From assembly GCA_937921505.1 (NCBI GenBank), contig CAKZUB010000085.1:1-54008 (forward strand): a stretch of 54,008 nucleotides of DNA. The letters run 5' to 3'. Positions 1 through 9,277 of the stretch are shown piece by piece. Position 1 is the stretch's first letter; the number at the start of each line of letters is the position of its first letter. Below the pieces are notes generated by a model, which was given only the letters and a program-made list of their open reading frames with translations, made no database searches and had not been told where the DNA came from. This DNA comes from an uncultured Clostridia bacterium. Lineage in GTDB: Bacteria > Bacillota > Clostridia > Lachnospirales > Cellulosilyticaceae. A program made the translations under genes and the position numbers.

Positions 1-76
1 GATAATGAGTGTGGTTGAAACGTGTAAACGAAAAAACATGGATATATTCCAAAATATTACCAAAATATTCGAAGGC

Positions 77-117
77 ACACCGGCTGTATTTTAGCCGGTG
101 TATCAGTCGTTAATTTT
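77..117 (+). terminator. Hairpin with delayed T-run, possible terminator of upstream gene
   Basis: A perfect 9-bp stem pairs 77-85 (ACACCGGCT) with 93-101 (AGCCGGTGT) around a 7-nt loop. A T-run follows only after about ten bases, ending near 119. The stem is GC-rich compared with its surroundings, which suits a terminator for a gene left of the window. The gap before the T-run makes this less certain. Bases 1-76 show no gene end that I can support. Confidence 0.4.
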
Positions 118-164
118 TTGAGGGCTGAATAGTAACAAAAATAGTAAAAATATAAAAAAAAACC

Positions 165-193
165 TTGTCAACATGTAGGTTTTAGTGTATACT
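165..193 (+). promoter_or_regulatory. Sigma-A promoter of the S10 operon
   Basis: A -35 box TTGTCA (165-170) and a -10 box TATACT (188-193) are separated by exactly 17 bp. Each differs from consensus at one position. Transcription would start near 200, leaving a leader of about 240 nt before rpsJ. Confidence 0.8.
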
Positions 194-202
194 CAATTTG
201 TT

Positions 203-423
203 GTGACATTGAGAACGATGATCTAGAAGGTTACCACCTAGTAGAGGTGAATTTCTAGGGAGCGAATGTCCGGTTCAAGAAACCAGGCGGCAGGTCACTG
301 TACTATATAAACTGATGTCAAGCGCTTTTGTATTAATACAAAGCTTAAGGTAAGTTTGCGCTTATGACACACTAGGTTGAGTGTACAGTCACCACTAGTC
401 GTACTGCTTTCAATAAAAGTACG
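203..423 (+). promoter_or_regulatory. Structured 5' leader of the S10 operon
   Basis: Three separate folds are visible. Domain 1 is closed by GTGAC 203-207 with GTCAC 294-298. It contains a hairpin with CTAGAA 223-228/TTCTAG 253-258 and CACCT 235-239/AGGTG 245-249, and a second arm with GGTT 272-275/AACC 281-284, so it resembles a three-way junction. Domain 2 pairs 316-325 with 358-369 and encloses the palindrome 327-342. Domain 3 pairs CGTACT 400-405 with AGTACG 418-423 directly before the Shine-Dalgarno at 425-434. Leaders of ribosomal operons often mediate autogenous control. The regulator here is unknown, and I do not recognise a named RNA family. Confidence 0.55.
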
Positions 424-443
424 AAAAGGAGGGGACTTTTTTT

Positions 444-752
444 ATGGCAAGTCAAAAAATCCGTATTACTTTAAAGGCTTATGATCATAAGTTAATTGAT
501 CAAACAGCAGCTGAAATAGTTGCTATTGCTAAAAAAACAGGTGCACAAGTTAGTGGACCAATACCACTACCAACTAAAAAAGAAGTGGTTACAATTTTAC
601 GTGCTGTTCACAAGTACAAAGATTCTCGTGAACAATTCGAAATGAGAACTCATAAAAGATTAATCGATGTAGAAGCTACGCCAAAAACTGGAGATGCGTT
701 AATGCGTATTGATTTACCAGCAGGTGTAGATATCAAAGTAGATGCAAAATAG
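444..752 (+). CDS. rpsJ: 30S ribosomal protein S10
   Basis: This 102-residue protein has the length and the hallmark segments of bacterial S10, including [11 protein letters not shown] at about 37-47 and the [20 protein letters not shown] region at about 56-75. S10 sits in the head of the small subunit and, as NusE, also takes part in transcription antitermination. It is the first gene of the S10 operon. The ATG lies 9 nt after a strong AAGGAGGGG at 426-434. The leader hairpin ending at 423 abuts this site, so translation of the operon's first gene could be gated by RNA structure. Confidence 0.98.
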   Translation: MASQKIRITLKAYDHKLIDQTAAEIVAIAKKTGAQVSGPIPLPTKKEVVTILRAVHKYKDSREQFEMRTHKRLIDVEATPKTGDALMRIDLPAGVDIKVDAK

Positions 753-763
753 TCTGAGAGATC

Positions 764-815
764 TCTAGATTGGGCGATATTAACAATCGTCTAGAATGAT
801 TGCCAAAGTGCAATC
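764..815 (+). promoter_or_regulatory. Paired hairpins between rpsJ and rplC
   Basis: The 92-nt gap is unusually long for this operon. It holds two hairpins: TCTAGA 764-769 pairing with TCTAGA 790-795, with inner CGAT 775-778/ATCG 786-789, and GATTGC 798-803 pairing with GCAATC 810-815 with no mismatch. Neither has a T-run, so they are not terminators. A processing site or an internal regulatory element before rplC is possible. Confidence 0.45.
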
Positions 816-844
816 CGCTGTAGATATTAGGAGGTGTAAAGGAA

Positions 845-1474
845 ATGAAAAAAGCAATCATAGCTAAAAAAATAGGTATGACACAAATTTTTGATGAAAA
901 CGCAAACTTAATTCCTGTTACTGTATTAGAGGCAGGTCCATGTGTTGTTGTTCAAAAGAAAACAAAAGATAATGACGGATATGAAGCTATTCAAGTTGGT
1001 TTTGGATATGTTAAAGAAAAACGCGTCATCAAACCAGCAGCTGGTCATTTTAAAAAAGCAGGAGTTGCTCTTAAAAAACACTTAAAAGAATTCCGTTTGG
1101 AAGATATAAGTGCCTATGAAGTAGGTGCAGAAATTAAGGCAGATGTTTTTGCTGCTGGAGAAAGAGTAGATGTTACTGGGACTTCAAAAGGTAAAGGATA
1201 TCAAGGAGCAATCAAAAAATATGGACAAAGCCGTGGACCAATGGCTCATGGATCTAAGTCACATAGAGTAGCAGGTTCTATGGGTGCTGCAACAAGTCCA
1301 GGACGTGTTATGAAAGGTAAAGGCCTTCCATCACATATGGGATGTATTCAAATTACAGTACAAAATCTTGAAGTTGCTAGAGTAGATTCAGATAAAAACT
1401 TAATTTTACTTAAAGGTGCAGTACCAGGACCTAAAGGTACAATTATTGCTATAAAAGATAGTGTTAAAGCTTAA
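845..1474 (+). CDS. rplC: 50S ribosomal protein L3
   Basis: The protein has 209 residues, the normal bacterial L3 length. It carries the conserved loop that reaches toward the peptidyl transferase centre: GKGYQG at 116-121, [11 protein letters not shown] at 131-141 and a Gly/Met-rich stretch through GLPSHMG at 160-166. L3 is an early 23S rRNA binder needed to nucleate large-subunit assembly. AGGAGGTG at about 829-836 precedes the ATG. It follows a structured intercistronic gap and is followed 23 nt later by rplD. Confidence 0.98.
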   Translation: MKKAIIAKKIGMTQIFDENANLIPVTVLEAGPCVVVQKKTKDNDGYEAIQVGFGYVKEKRVIKPAAGHFKKAGVALKKHLKEFRLEDISAYEVGAEIKADVFAAGERVDVTGTSKGKGYQGAIKKYGQSRGPMAHGSKSHRVAGSMGAATSPGRVMKGKGLPSHMGCIQITVQNLEVARVDSDKNLILLKGAVPGPKGTIIAIKDSVKA

Positions 1475-1500
1475 GACAGGTCAGAAAGGAGGAAACAATG

Positions 1501-2124
1501 ATGGCAAAAGTAGCTGTTTATAATATAGACGGACAACAAGTAGGTGAAGTTGAATTAAATGATTCAATTTTTGCTGTAGATGTAAAAGAACACTTAGTGC
1601 ATGCAACAGTTGTTGCACACCTTGCAAATAAACGTCAAGGAACACAAAGCGCTAAAACTCGTGCAGAAGTACGTGGTGGTGGTAGAAAACCATGGAAACA
1701 AAAAGGAACAGGTAGAGCAAGACAAGGCTCAATTCGTTCAGTACAATGGACAGGTGGTGGGGTTGCATTCGCACCAAAACCTCGTGACTATTCTATTAAA
1801 CTTAATAAAAAAGAGAAAAGATTTGCACTAAAATCAGCTTTAACAAGCAGAGTAAATGAAAGCAAATTTATTGTATTAGATACATTAGAACTTGCACAGA
1901 TCAAAACTCAAGCAATGAAGACTGTATTAGATGCACTTAAATTAAAAAAAGCACTTATCGTTACAGATGGAGATGCAAGTAAAAATGTAATGTTATCAGC
2001 GCGTAATATACAATCTATTAAAACATCCGCAGTTAACAACATTAACGTGTATGACATCCTAAAATACGATACATTCGTAGTAACAAAAGAAGCTCTTAAC
2101 AAAATTGAGGAGGTGTACGTATAA
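1501..2124 (+). CDS. rplD: 50S ribosomal protein L4
   Basis: From the second ATG the protein is 207 residues and reads [11 protein letters not shown]. Two ATGs stand side by side at 1498 and 1501. The second is 8 nt from the GGAGG at 1488-1492 and the first only 5, so 1501 is preferred. The basic Gly-rich extension at about 47-95, with [18 protein letters not shown], lines the peptide exit tunnel in bacterial L4. In proteobacteria L4 represses its own operon through the S10 leader; whether it does so here is unknown. The stop overlaps the rplW start as TAATG. Confidence 0.97.
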   Translation: MAKVAVYNIDGQQVGEVELNDSIFAVDVKEHLVHATVVAHLANKRQGTQSAKTRAEVRGGGRKPWKQKGTGRARQGSIRSVQWTGGGVAFAPKPRDYSIKLNKKEKRFALKSALTSRVNESKFIVLDTLELAQIKTQAMKTVLDALKLKKALIVTDGDASKNVMLSARNIQSIKTSAVNNINVYDILKYDTFVVTKEALNKIEEVYV

Positions 2125-2423
2125 TGGCAGATTTAAAATTTTATGACGTCATTTTAAAGCCAATAGTTACTGAAAAAAGTATGAATTCTATGGCAGAAAA
2201 AAAATACACATTCCAAGTACAAAAGACTGCAACTAAAGGTCAAATTAAAGATGCAGTAGAAAAAATGTTCGAAGGAACAAAAGTAGAAAAAGTTAATACA
2301 GCTAATTACGACGGTAAAACAAAACGCCGTGGTAAGTCAGTTGGTAAAACAAGTGATTACAAAAAAGCAATTGTTAAACTTAAACAAGACAGTAAAGACA
2401 TTGACTTTTTCCAAGGAATGTAG
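2124..2423 (+). CDS. rplW: 50S ribosomal protein L23
   Basis: This 99-residue protein begins with the L23 signature ([13 protein letters not shown] at about 8-20) and has the lysine-rich C-terminal half that contacts domain III of 23S rRNA. L23 lies at the tunnel exit and is the docking site for trigger factor and SRP. Its ATG overlaps the rplD stop by one base, which implies translational coupling. The Shine-Dalgarno GAGGAGGTG at about 2107-2115 lies inside the rplD coding sequence. Confidence 0.97.
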   Translation: MADLKFYDVILKPIVTEKSMNSMAEKKYTFQVQKTATKGQIKDAVEKMFEGTKVEKVNTANYDGKTKRRGKSVGKTSDYKKAIVKLKQDSKDIDFFQGM

Positions 2424-2489
2424 TTTAATAGAAAAAGATGAAACACACGGCTAAGTGTAGATGCATTGATTGAAAGGAGTGAAAGTACG

Positions 2490-3323
2490 ATGGGTATCAA
2501 AAAATATAGACCATATACCCCTTCAAGAAGACATATGACTTCTTCATCATTTGAAGAAATCACAAAAACAACTCCTGAAAAATCTTTAATAGTTACTTTA
2601 AAGAAACACTCAGGAAGAAACAACCAAGGGAAAATTACAGTTCGTCACCGTGGTGGTGGATATAAAGTTAAATATAGAATCATCGACTTCAAACGTAATA
2701 AAGATGGGGTGCCAGCAACTGTTGCAGCGATTGAATATGATCCAAACAGAACAGCAAATATTGCATTACTTTCTTACGCAGATGGTGAAAAAACCTATAT
2801 TTTAGCGCCAGTTGGACTTAAAGTAGGCGACAAATTAATGAGTGGTGAAACAGCAGAGGTCCGTATTGGTAATGCACTTAGAATGAAGGATATGCCAATA
2901 GGTGCTACTATTCACAACCTTGAAATGAAACCAGGCAAAGGTGGACAGCTTGTTCGTGCAGCAGGTATGTCAGCACAGCTTATGGCTAAAGAAGGTAAAT
3001 ATGCTACTGTTAAATTGCCATCAGGTGAAATGAGACTTTTACCAGTAGAATGTAGAGCGACAATAGGTCAAGTTGGTAATATCGATCACGAGCTTATCAA
3101 CATTGGTAAAGCAGGTCGTAAACGTCACATGGGGATTCGTCCTACAGTACGTGGATCTGTTATGAACCCTAACGATCACCCTCACGGTGGTGGAGAAGGT
3201 AGATCACCAATCGGACGTCCAAATCCATGTACTCCTTGGGGTAAACCAGCTCTTGGATACAAAACAAGAAAGAAAAACAAGCAATCTAATAAATATATTG
3301 TACGTGCTCGTAACAAAAAATAA
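2490..3323 (+). CDS. rplB: 50S ribosomal protein L2
   Basis: The protein starting [14 protein letters not shown] has 277 residues, the usual L2 size. An in-frame TTG at 2466 would add eight residues, but it lies upstream of the AAAGGAG at 2473-2479, so 2490 is chosen. L2 features include [13 protein letters not shown] near residue 60, the central SH3/OB region, and the C-terminal [17 protein letters not shown] loop around residues 223-236, whose His is close to the peptidyl transferase centre. L2 is required for subunit association and peptide-bond formation. Confidence 0.97.
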   Translation: MGIKKYRPYTPSRRHMTSSSFEEITKTTPEKSLIVTLKKHSGRNNQGKITVRHRGGGYKVKYRIIDFKRNKDGVPATVAAIEYDPNRTANIALLSYADGEKTYILAPVGLKVGDKLMSGETAEVRIGNALRMKDMPIGATIHNLEMKPGKGGQLVRAAGMSAQLMAKEGKYATVKLPSGEMRLLPVECRATIGQVGNIDHELINIGKAGRKRHMGIRPTVRGSVMNPNDHPHGGGEGRSPIGRPNPCTPWGKPALGYKTRKKNKQSNKYIVRARNKK

Positions 3324-3351
3324 AGTAAAGTAGTGAAGGGAGGCATCATTA

Positions 3352-3636
3352 ATGGCTCGTTCCATCAAAAAAGGACCATTTGCGGATAAGCATTTATTAA
3401 AGAAAATAGATGCAATGAATGCAGTAGATGAGAAAAAAGTAATTAAATCATGGTCTCGTCGTTCAACAATATTCCCTACTATGGTAGGACACACAATCGC
3501 TGTACATGACGGAAGAAAACATGTTCCAGTTTATGTAACAGAAGATATGGTAGGACATAAATTAGGTGAATTTGCATTAACAAGAACTTACCGCGGTCAT
3601 GGTAAAGATGCAGAAAAGAAATCAAGAGTTCGTTAA
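3352..3636 (+). CDS. rpsS: 30S ribosomal protein S19
   Basis: This 94-residue protein opens with [16 protein letters not shown] and contains [17 protein letters not shown], both diagnostic of S19. S19 forms the head complex with S13 and contacts 16S rRNA near the A site and the B1 intersubunit bridge. It is in standard position between rplB and rplV, with GAAGGGAGGC before the start. The C-terminus is rich in Lys and Arg, as in its family. Confidence 0.98.
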   Translation: MARSIKKGPFADKHLLKKIDAMNAVDEKKVIKSWSRRSTIFPTMVGHTIAVHDGRKHVPVYVTEDMVGHKLGEFALTRTYRGHGKDAEKKSRVR

Positions 3637-3666
3637 TTAATTATTTACGGAAGGAGGTCTTTCAAA

Positions 3667-4053
3667 ATGGCAAAAGGACATAGAAGCCAGATCAAAAAAG
3701 AGAGAAATGCTCAAAAAGACTCAAGACCAAAAGCAAAAGTGACATTTGTACGTTTATCTAGTACTAAGGCAAATATCGTGCTTGATCAAATCAAAGGGAA
3801 AGATGTTAATACTGCAATGGCAATTTTAACATACACCCCAAGATACGGTGCACGTATTATAGAAAAACTATTAAAATCAGCTGTAGCAAATGCTGAGCAC
3901 AATAATAGTATGGACACAGCAAACTTGTTTGTTGAAGAAGCTTTTTCAACAAAAGGGCCAACGCTTAAAAGAATTCGTCCACGTGCTCAAGGTCGTGCAT
4001 ATAAAATTGAGAAACAAACAAGCCACATTACAGTGGTACTAAATGAAAGATAA
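3667..4053 (+). CDS. rplV: 50S ribosomal protein L22 with basic N-terminal extension
   Basis: The L22 core is recognisable by [18 protein letters not shown] (about 28-45), [13 protein letters not shown] and the C-terminal hairpin [13 protein letters not shown], which lines the exit tunnel and is the site of macrolide-related changes in other bacteria. The protein is 128 residues, about 15-20 longer than the usual form of roughly 110. The extra length is a Lys/Arg/Gln-rich head ([20 protein letters not shown]). I recall this extension from Lachnospiraceae, so it supports the lineage call. Start ATG follows AAGGAGGTC at about 3651-3659. Confidence 0.97.
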   Translation: MAKGHRSQIKKERNAQKDSRPKAKVTFVRLSSTKANIVLDQIKGKDVNTAMAILTYTPRYGARIIEKLLKSAVANAEHNNSMDTANLFVEEAFSTKGPTLKRIRPRAQGRAYKIEKQTSHITVVLNER

Positions 4054-4064
4054 GGAGGTTAGGT

Positions 4065-4724
4065 ATGGGCCAGAAAGTCAATCCTCATGGATTAAGAGTA
4101 GGTGTTATTAAAGGCTGGGATTCCAGATGGTATGCAGATAAAAAAGACTTTGCTAATAACCTAATAGAAGATGATAAAATCAGAAAATTTATTAAGAAAA
4201 AATTATATTCAGCTGGCATAGACAAGATTGAAATTGAAAGAATGTCTAAACGTGTTAGAATTCACGTTCATACATCTAAACCAGGGATTGTAATTGGTAA
4301 AGGTGGAGCATCTATTGATGCACTTCGTAAAGAAGTAGAAAAACTTACAGCAAATAGAGTTGCAATCAATATTATGGAAATTAAACGTCCAGAAGCATGC
4401 TCACAACTCGTTGCAGAAAATATTGCACTTCAACTTGAAAACCGAGTTTCTTTCCGTCGTGCAATGAAACAAGCTATGGGTAAATCATTCAAAGCTGGTG
4501 GAAAAGGTATTAAAGTTCAATGCTCAGGTCGTCTAGGCGGAGCAGAGATGGCACGTGTAGAACACTATTCAGAAGGCACTATTCCACTCCAAACATTAAG
4601 AGCGGATATAGAATATGGATTTGCAGAAGCCGATACAACTTATGGTAAGATTGGTGTCAAAGTGTGGATATACAAAGGAGAGGTACTTCCACAAAAAGTT
4701 AAAAAGGAAGGGAGCGCTAACTAA
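4065..4724 (+). CDS. rpsC: 30S ribosomal protein S3
   Basis: The protein has 219 residues and begins [19 protein letters not shown] type II KH domain carries VIGKGG at 76-81, and the C-terminal domain has [10 protein letters not shown] at 155-164. S3 forms part of the mRNA entry channel with S4 and S5 and shows helicase activity there. AAGGAGG lies 12 nt after the rplV stop. The final base of its stop is shared with the rplP start at 4724. Confidence 0.98.
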   Translation: MGQKVNPHGLRVGVIKGWDSRWYADKKDFANNLIEDDKIRKFIKKKLYSAGIDKIEIERMSKRVRIHVHTSKPGIVIGKGGASIDALRKEVEKLTANRVAINIMEIKRPEACSQLVAENIALQLENRVSFRRAMKQAMGKSFKAGGKGIKVQCSGRLGGAEMARVEHYSEGTIPLQTLRADIEYGFAEADTTYGKIGVKVWIYKGEVLPQKVKKEGSAN

Positions 4725-5164
4725 TGTTAATGCCTAAAAGAGTAAAACGTCGCAAACAGTTCCGTGGACGTATGACAGGTAAAGCTACCCGTGGAAACAA
4801 AATTACTTATGGTGATTTTGGTATAGTGGCAATGGAACCAGGTTGGGTAAAATCAAACCAAATAGAAGCAGCACGTATTGCGATGACTCGTTATATTAAA
4901 CGTGGTGGTAAAGTATGGATTAAAATATTCCCAGATAAACCTGTAACAACTAAACCAGCTGAGACTCGTATGGGTTCTGGTAAAGGTTCGCCAGAATATT
5001 GGGTAGCAGTAGTTAAACCAGGTAGAGTAATGTTTGAATTATCAGGTGTAGCAGAAGAAACGGCTAGAGAAGCTTTAAGACTTGCAGTTCACAAATTACC
5101 TATGAAATGCAAGATAGTATCTCGCGTGGAACAAGAAATGGCAGGTGATGGTAGTGAAGAGTAG
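4724..5164 (+). CDS. rplP: 50S ribosomal protein L16
   Basis: The 146-residue product starts [15 protein letters not shown], the usual Firmicutes L16 N-terminus. This supports the ATG overlapping the rpsC stop rather than the ATG at 4730. The motif [18 protein letters not shown] near residues 83-100 is characteristic. L16 organises tRNA-binding elements at the A site of the large subunit. A purine-rich AAGGAAGGGAG in the end of rpsC serves as its ribosome-binding site. The reading frame ends 11 bp inside rpmC. Confidence 0.97.
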   Translation: MLMPKRVKRRKQFRGRMTGKATRGNKITYGDFGIVAMEPGWVKSNQIEAARIAMTRYIKRGGKVWIKIFPDKPVTTKPAETRMGSGKGSPEYWVAVVKPGRVMFELSGVAEETAREALRLAVHKLPMKCKIVSRVEQEMAGDGSEE

Positions 5165-5357
5165 AGCATTCTTAGAAGAAATATTAACAAAAACATCTGA
5201 AGAACTAAACGTTGAGTTGGTGAATGCGAAGAAAGAACTTTTTAACTTAAGATTCCAAAATGCTACCAATCAACTCGATAATACAGCAAGAATTAAAGAA
5301 GTAAGAAAGAATATCGCACGTATTCAAACTATTATTACACAAAAAGCAACTGTGTAA
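5154..5357 (+). CDS. rpmC: 50S ribosomal protein L29
   Basis: This small two-helix protein contains [21 protein letters not shown] and [16 protein letters not shown], the L29 pattern, and sits near the tunnel exit beside L23. Three starts are in frame: GTG 5145, ATG 5148 and GTG 5154. AGGTGAT at 5143-5149 is an excellent anti-16S match and is spaced correctly only for 5154, giving 67 residues (MKSRAFLEE). The upstream starts would add up to three residues. The gene overlaps rplP by 11 bp, so coupling is likely. Confidence 0.93.
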   Translation: MKSRAFLEEILTKTSEELNVELVNAKKELFNLRFQNATNQLDNTARIKEVRKNIARIQTIITQKATV

Positions 5358-5375
5358 TAGAGAGGAGGTCAAGTC

Positions 5376-5633
5376 GTGTCAGAAAGAAATATGCGTAAAG
5401 TACTAGTAGGTAATGTAGTAAGTAACAAAATGGATAAAACAGTTACTGTTGCAGTAGTAAACAGTGTAAAGCATCCTCTTTACGGTAAAATCGTAAAAAG
5501 AACTTATAAATTACACGCTCATGATGAAAAGAATGAGTGTCAGATCGGTGATAAAGTAAAAGTAATGGAAACAAGACCACTATCTAAATCAAAACGTTTT
5601 AGACTTCTAGAAGTTGTAGAAAAAGCAAAATAG
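5376..5633 (+). CDS. rpsQ: 30S ribosomal protein S17
   Basis: This 85-residue OB-fold protein starts at GTG and reads [20 protein letters not shown]. It has the S17 motif DKTVTVAV and a Lys-rich region, [21 protein letters not shown]17 is a primary 16S rRNA binder in the body of the small subunit. AGAGGAGGT (about 5361-5369) is 6 nt before the GTG. The position between rpmC and rplN is canonical. Confidence 0.97.
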   Translation: MSERNMRKVLVGNVVSNKMDKTVTVAVVNSVKHPLYGKIVKRTYKLHAHDEKNECQIGDKVKVMETRPLSKSKRFRLLEVVEKAK

Positions 5634-5664
5634 TATTAGTAATCTTGAAAGGAGGTCACTTCTC

Positions 5665-6033
5665 ATGATCCAACAAGAAAGTAGATTAAGAGTAGCTGAT
5701 AATACAGGAGCAAAAGAATTACTTTGTATCCGTGTATTAGGTGGTTCTACAAGAAGATATGGGAGCATTGGTGATGTAATTGTTGCTGCGGTTAAAGATG
5801 CAACACCAGGCGGCGTTGTTAAAAAAGGCGATGTTGTTAAAGCTGTCATTGTTCGTACTAAAAAAGGTGTAAGAAGAAATGATGGTTCATACATCAAATT
5901 TGATGAAAATGCAGCCGTTATCATAAAAGAAGATAAAAACCCAAGAGGGACACGTATTTTTGGACCAGTAGCAAGAGAGTTAAGAGAAAAGAAATATACA
6001 AAAATCTTATCACTTGCTCCAGAAGTTTTATAA
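5665..6033 (+). CDS. rplN: 50S ribosomal protein L14
   Basis: The protein is 122 residues, the invariant L14 length, and begins [20 protein letters not shown]. The segment [20 protein letters not shown] near residues 53-72 is conserved. L14 lies on the intersubunit face and forms bridge B8 with h14 of 16S rRNA; it is also the target of ribosome silencing factor RsfS. AAAGGAGGTC precedes the start by about 8 nt. Confidence 0.98.
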   Translation: MIQQESRLRVADNTGAKELLCIRVLGGSTRRYGSIGDVIVAAVKDATPGGVVKKGDVVKAVIVRTKKGVRRNDGSYIKFDENAAVIIKEDKNPRGTRIFGPVARELREKKYTKILSLAPEVL

Positions 6034-6043
6034 GGAGGTGTGA

Positions 6044-6358
6044 ATGGTGAAAACTAAACTTAAAAAAGGTGATAGAGTTGTTCTAATCGCTGGAAAAGAC
6101 AAAGGTAAAGAAGGCAACGTTAATTTTATTGACCGTAAATCAGGCCGCGTGGTTGTGGATGGGTGCAACATGATTACTAAGCACCAAAAACCAAACGCAG
6201 CTGGTCAAGGCGGATTAATTCAAAGAGAAGCCCCTGTTCACATTTCGAATGTTATGTATGTGCACAATGGAAAACCAGCCCGTTTAGGCGTACAAATAAA
6301 CGATGGTAAAAAAGTTCGCGTAGCCATAGTAAACAAAGAACGTTTTGTAATTGACTAA
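6044..6358 (+). CDS. rplX: 50S ribosomal protein L24
   Basis: The 104-residue product has an N-terminal KOW segment, KLKKGDRVVLIAGKDKGKEG (about 5-24), typical of L24, and a C-terminal half with GGLIQREAPVHISNVM. L24 is an assembly initiator that binds the 5' domain of 23S rRNA. AAGGAGGTG at 6032-6040 is 3 nt from the ATG at 6044 and 6 nt from an in-frame GTG at 6047, so the exact start is not fully settled. It begins 11 nt after the rplN stop. Confidence 0.97.
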   Translation: MVKTKLKKGDRVVLIAGKDKGKEGNVNFIDRKSGRVVVDGCNMITKHQKPNAAGQGGLIQREAPVHISNVMYVHNGKPARLGVQINDGKKVRVAIVNKERFVID

Positions 6359-6383
6359 CAAGCGAAAGGAGGTAAAATAGGCT

Positions 6384-6923
6384 ATGATTAGATTAAAAGA
6401 GATATATAATAACGAAGTCATGACTGCCATGACTCAAAAGTTTAATTATAAAAATCAATTAGAAGTACCAAAAATCGAAAAAATAGTAATTAACATGGGT
6501 GTTGGTGAAGCAAAAGATAATGCAAAAGTATTAGAAAGTGCTGTAAGCGACATGCAAATTATATCAGGTCAAAAACCAGTTATTACTAAAGCTAAAAAAT
6601 CTGTAGCGGCATTTAAACTTCGTGAAGGGATGCCAATCGGATGTAAAGTAACACTTCGTGGTAAAAAAATGTATGAATTTCTTGATCGTTTAGTGAACAT
6701 AGCACTTCCACGAGTAAGAGACTTTCGTGGGGTTAGCGCTACTGCATTTGATGGTCGCGGCAACTATGCATTAGGCATTAAAGAACAACTTATTTTTCCA
6801 GAAATTGAGTACGATAAAATCGATAAAATTCGTGGTATGGATGTCATTATTGTAACAACAGCTCAGACTGATGAGGAAGCACATGAGCTCTTGACACAAT
6901 TTGGGATGCCATTTCAAAAATAA
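6384..6923 (+). CDS. rplE: 50S ribosomal protein L5
   Basis: The protein has 179 residues, the standard L5 size, with [20 protein letters not shown] at the start, [19 protein letters not shown] near the middle, and [20 protein letters not shown] near residues 109-128. L5 forms the 5S RNP with L18 and 5S rRNA and contacts P-site tRNA and S13 (bridge B1b). AAAGGAGGT precedes the ATG. A second in-frame methionine follows at residue 13, but the upstream start is well supported. Confidence 0.98.
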   Translation: MIRLKEIYNNEVMTAMTQKFNYKNQLEVPKIEKIVINMGVGEAKDNAKVLESAVSDMQIISGQKPVITKAKKSVAAFKLREGMPIGCKVTLRGKKMYEFLDRLVNIALPRVRDFRGVSATAFDGRGNYALGIKEQLIFPEIEYDKIDKIRGMDVIIVTTAQTDEEAHELLTQFGMPFQK

Positions 6924-6937
6924 GGAGGGTAAGCAAA

Positions 6938-7123
6938 GTGGCAAAAACATCAATGAAAGTTAAGCAACAAAAAACCGCTAAATTTTCAACTCAAGAATAT
7001 ACAAGATGTCGTATTTGTGGACGTCCGCATGCATATATAAGAAAATTTGGTATATGCCGTATTTGTTTTAGAGAATTAGCATATAAAGGACAAATTCCAG
7101 GCGTTAGAAAAGCAAGCTGGTAA
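6938..7123 (+). CDS. rpsZ: 30S ribosomal protein S14, zinc-binding type Z
   Basis: This is the short 61-residue S14 with a zinc ribbon formed by Cys24, Cys27, Cys40 and Cys43 (CRICGRPH and [10 protein letters not shown]). The longer zinc-free paralogue is absent here. The start is GTG, 6 nt after AAGGAGGGT. S14 finishes assembly of the 30S head beside S3 and S10. Type Z within the spc operon is the rule for Firmicutes, so this copy is probably the housekeeping form. Confidence 0.97.
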   Translation: MAKTSMKVKQQKTAKFSTQEYTRCRICGRPHAYIRKFGICRICFRELAYKGQIPGVRKASW

Positions 7124-7145
7124 TAATGGAAAGGAGGCAAATAAA

Positions 7146-7553
7146 ATGACAATGAGCGATCCTATTGCAGATATGCTTACGAGAATCAGAAATGCAAATG
7201 TTGCTAAGCATGATATCGTTGAGGTTCCTGCATCAAAAATGAAAAAGGCAATTTCTGAAATTCTTCTTAATGAGGGATATATAAAAGGTTACCAAATCAT
7301 CGCAAATGAAGATGGTATCAAGTCAAACATTCGTGTAACTTTAAAATACGGAAAAGATAAAAATGAAAAAGTTATTTCAGGATTAAAGAAAATTTCTAAA
7401 CCAGGTCTTCGTGTCTATGCAGACATTGAAAACTTACCAAGAGTACTTGGTGGACTTGGAACAGCAATTATTTCTACAAGTAAAGGTGTAATTACTGACA
7501 AAGAGGCTAGAAAACTCGGTGTAGGTGGAGAAGTTATCGCATTTATTTGGTAA
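7146..7553 (+). CDS. rpsH: 30S ribosomal protein S8
   Basis: The 135-residue protein begins [22 protein letters not shown] and ends with [19 protein letters not shown], both S8 hallmarks. ATG 7146 is about 8 nt from AAAGGAGG, and a second ATG at 7152 would trim two residues. S8 binds the central domain of 16S rRNA. In E. coli it is the translational repressor of the spc operon; I see no obvious S8-like rRNA mimic at this locus. It lies 22 nt after rpsZ. Confidence 0.97.
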   Translation: MTMSDPIADMLTRIRNANVAKHDIVEVPASKMKKAISEILLNEGYIKGYQIIANEDGIKSNIRVTLKYGKDKNEKVISGLKKISKPGLRVYADIENLPRVLGGLGTAIISTSKGVITDKEARKLGVGGEVIAFIW

Positions 7554-7583
7554 TATAGACAAAAAGTTTAAGGAGGTGCGACC

Positions 7584-8123
7584 ATGTCACGTATTGGTAA
7601 ATTACCAATAGAAGTTCCAGCAGGCGTTACTGTTACCATTGCAGAAGGCAATGTAATGACAGTTCAAGGACCAAAAGGAACACTTGCAAGAACATTCGAC
7701 AGTGCAATGAATATTGTACAAGAAGGCAATCAGGTTTTAGTTACAAGACCAAATGATTTAAAAAGAAATAGATCACTTCATGGATTAACAAGAACACTTA
7801 TTTCAAACATGGTTGAAGGTGTAACAACTGGCTTCAACAAAGTGTTAGAAATCAATGGTGTTGGATATAGAGCACAAAAACAAGGAAAAAAATTAGTTCT
7901 TTCATTAGGATACTCTCACCCAGTTGAAATGGAAGATCCAGAAGGAATCTCATCAGTAGTTGAAGGAAATAAAATTACTATTTCTGGTATTAGTAAAGAA
8001 CATGTAGGACAGTTTGCGGCTGAAATCAGATTTAAACGTCCACCAGAGCCATACAAAGGCAAAGGGATTAAGTACATTGATGAAGTTATCAGACGTAAAG
8101 AAGGTAAAACAGGTAAAAAATAA
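7584..8123 (+). CDS. rplF: 50S ribosomal protein L6
   Basis: This 179-residue protein has the two tandem L6 repeats. The N-terminus is [17 protein letters not shown], and the C-terminal rRNA-binding motif is [16 protein letters not shown] (about 149-164) followed by a basic tail. L6 lies at the base of the L7/L12 stalk near the sarcin-ricin loop and affects elongation-factor binding. AAGGAGGTG is about 6 nt before the ATG, and rplR follows after 21 nt. Confidence 0.98.
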   Translation: MSRIGKLPIEVPAGVTVTIAEGNVMTVQGPKGTLARTFDSAMNIVQEGNQVLVTRPNDLKRNRSLHGLTRTLISNMVEGVTTGFNKVLEINGVGYRAQKQGKKLVLSLGYSHPVEMEDPEGISSVVEGNKITISGISKEHVGQFAAEIRFKRPPEPYKGKGIKYIDEVIRRKEGKTGKK

Positions 8124-8144
8124 GAGTAAAGGGGTGAACTAAGA

Positions 8145-8513
8145 ATGATAAATAAAGCGTCACGTAGTAAAACACGTGTTAAGAAGCACATGAAAATGCG
8201 TAATAAACTTCAAGGAACTACTTTAAGACCAAGACTTTCAGTATTCCGTAGTGAAAAGCACATTTATGCTCAAATTATAGATGATACAAAAGGTAACACA
8301 TTAGTGGCAGCTTCTACTGCTGAAAAAGCACTTGTTGCAGAGCTTTCAGCTACATCAAATGTTGAAGCAGCAAAAGTTGTTGGTGAAGCAGTGGCAAAAA
8401 AAGCCCTAGCTAAAGGTATTAATGAAGTTGTATTTGATCGTGGTGGATTTTTATACCATGGTAGAGTAAAAGCAGTAGCAGATGCAGCCCGCGAGGCTGG
8501 ATTACAATTCTAG
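8145..8513 (+). CDS. rplR: 50S ribosomal protein L18
   Basis: The protein is 122 residues with a basic N-terminal arm and the L18 motif [20 protein letters not shown] (about 29-48). The C-terminal end is [20 protein letters not shown], which binds 5S rRNA. L18 and L5 deliver 5S rRNA to the central protuberance. The Shine-Dalgarno, AAAGGGGTGA, is slightly weaker than at neighbouring genes. The gene order rplF-rplR-rpsE is conserved. Confidence 0.97.
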   Translation: MINKASRSKTRVKKHMKMRNKLQGTTLRPRLSVFRSEKHIYAQIIDDTKGNTLVAASTAEKALVAELSATSNVEAAKVVGEAVAKKALAKGINEVVFDRGGFLYHGRVKAVADAAREAGLQF

Positions 8514-8530
8514 TAAAGGAGGGACATACG

Positions 8531-9043
8531 GTGGCTAAAAAGCTAAATATTGATCCTAATACGTTAGATCTACAAGAAAAAGTTGTTACTATTAAACGTG
8601 TAACAAAGGTTGTTAAAGGTGGTCGTACTTTCCGTTTCTCTGCTTTAGTAGTAGTTGGAGATGGAAATGGTCACGTTGGCGTTGGACTTGGTAAAGCAAC
8701 GGAAATTCCAAACGCTATTACAAAAGCAATTCAAGATGCTAAAAAGAATCTTATTTTTATTGAAAGAAATGACGCAGACAGCGTTTATCATGAATTTGTT
8801 GGTGAGTTTGGAAGTGCAAGAGTACTTCTTAAACCAGCTAAAGAAGGTACAGGAGTTATTGCAGGAGGTCCAGCACGTGCTGTACTTGAACTTGCAGGAG
8901 TTCGTAATATCAGAACAAAATCTTTAGGCTCTAACAACAAGAAAAATGTAGTACATGCGACAATTGAAGCGCTTGCTTCATTAAAAACACCAGCAGAAGT
9001 TGCAAAACTTCGTGGGAAAACAGTACAAGAGCTTCTAGGATAA
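8531..9043 (+). CDS. rpsE: 30S ribosomal protein S5
   Basis: The 170-residue protein starts at GTG and reads [20 protein letters not shown]. The double-stranded RNA-binding-like domain carries [20 protein letters not shown], and the C-terminal domain carries [21 protein letters not shown]5 shapes the mRNA entry channel and affects decoding accuracy; classic spectinomycin-resistance changes map to the N-terminal loop near VKGGR in other bacteria. AAAGGAGGG precedes the start. Confidence 0.98.
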   Translation: MAKKLNIDPNTLDLQEKVVTIKRVTKVVKGGRTFRFSALVVVGDGNGHVGVGLGKATEIPNAITKAIQDAKKNLIFIERNDADSVYHEFVGEFGSARVLLKPAKEGTGVIAGGPARAVLELAGVRNIRTKSLGSNNKKNVVHATIEALASLKTPAEVAKLRGKTVQELLG

Positions 9044-9057
9044 GGAGGAATGTTCAA

Positions 9058-9243
9058 GTGGCTAAGATCAAAGTAGTATTAGTAAGATCCACAATCGGAG
9101 CAATTCCAAAACATAAAAAAACTGTAGAGGCGCTCGGATTAAGAAAAATTAATAGTTCAAATATACATGAAGACAATGTTGCTATTCGTGGAATGGTAGA
9201 CAAAGTTAGGCATTTAGTTAAAGTAGAAGAAATCAACGAGTAA
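9058..9243 (+). CDS. rpmD: 50S ribosomal protein L30
   Basis: This is a 61-residue bacterial-type L30, starting from GTG with MAKIKVVLVRSTIGAIPKHK and continuing ALGLRKINS and IRGMVDKVRHLVKVEE. It is a small peripheral protein of the large subunit. AAGGAGGAA lies before the start, only 14 nt after rpsE. Some bacteria lack L30; its presence between rpsE and rplO is the ancestral arrangement. Confidence 0.97.
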   Translation: MAKIKVVLVRSTIGAIPKHKKTVEALGLRKINSSNIHEDNVAIRGMVDKVRHLVKVEEINE

Positions 9244-9277
9244 TAGAGAGACTTAAGCAAAAGGAGGTGCCAAAAGC

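Noticed and set aside
1908..2102. Antisense frame inside rplD.
   Set aside because: It is a shadow of a certain ribosomal protein gene, with no ribosome-binding site and no family likeness. The same applies to the other opposite-strand frames inside ribosomal genes.
2466..2489. TTG start that would lengthen L2 by eight residues.
   Set aside because: It lies upstream of the ribosome-binding site, and L2 normally begins at the MGIKKYRP methionine.
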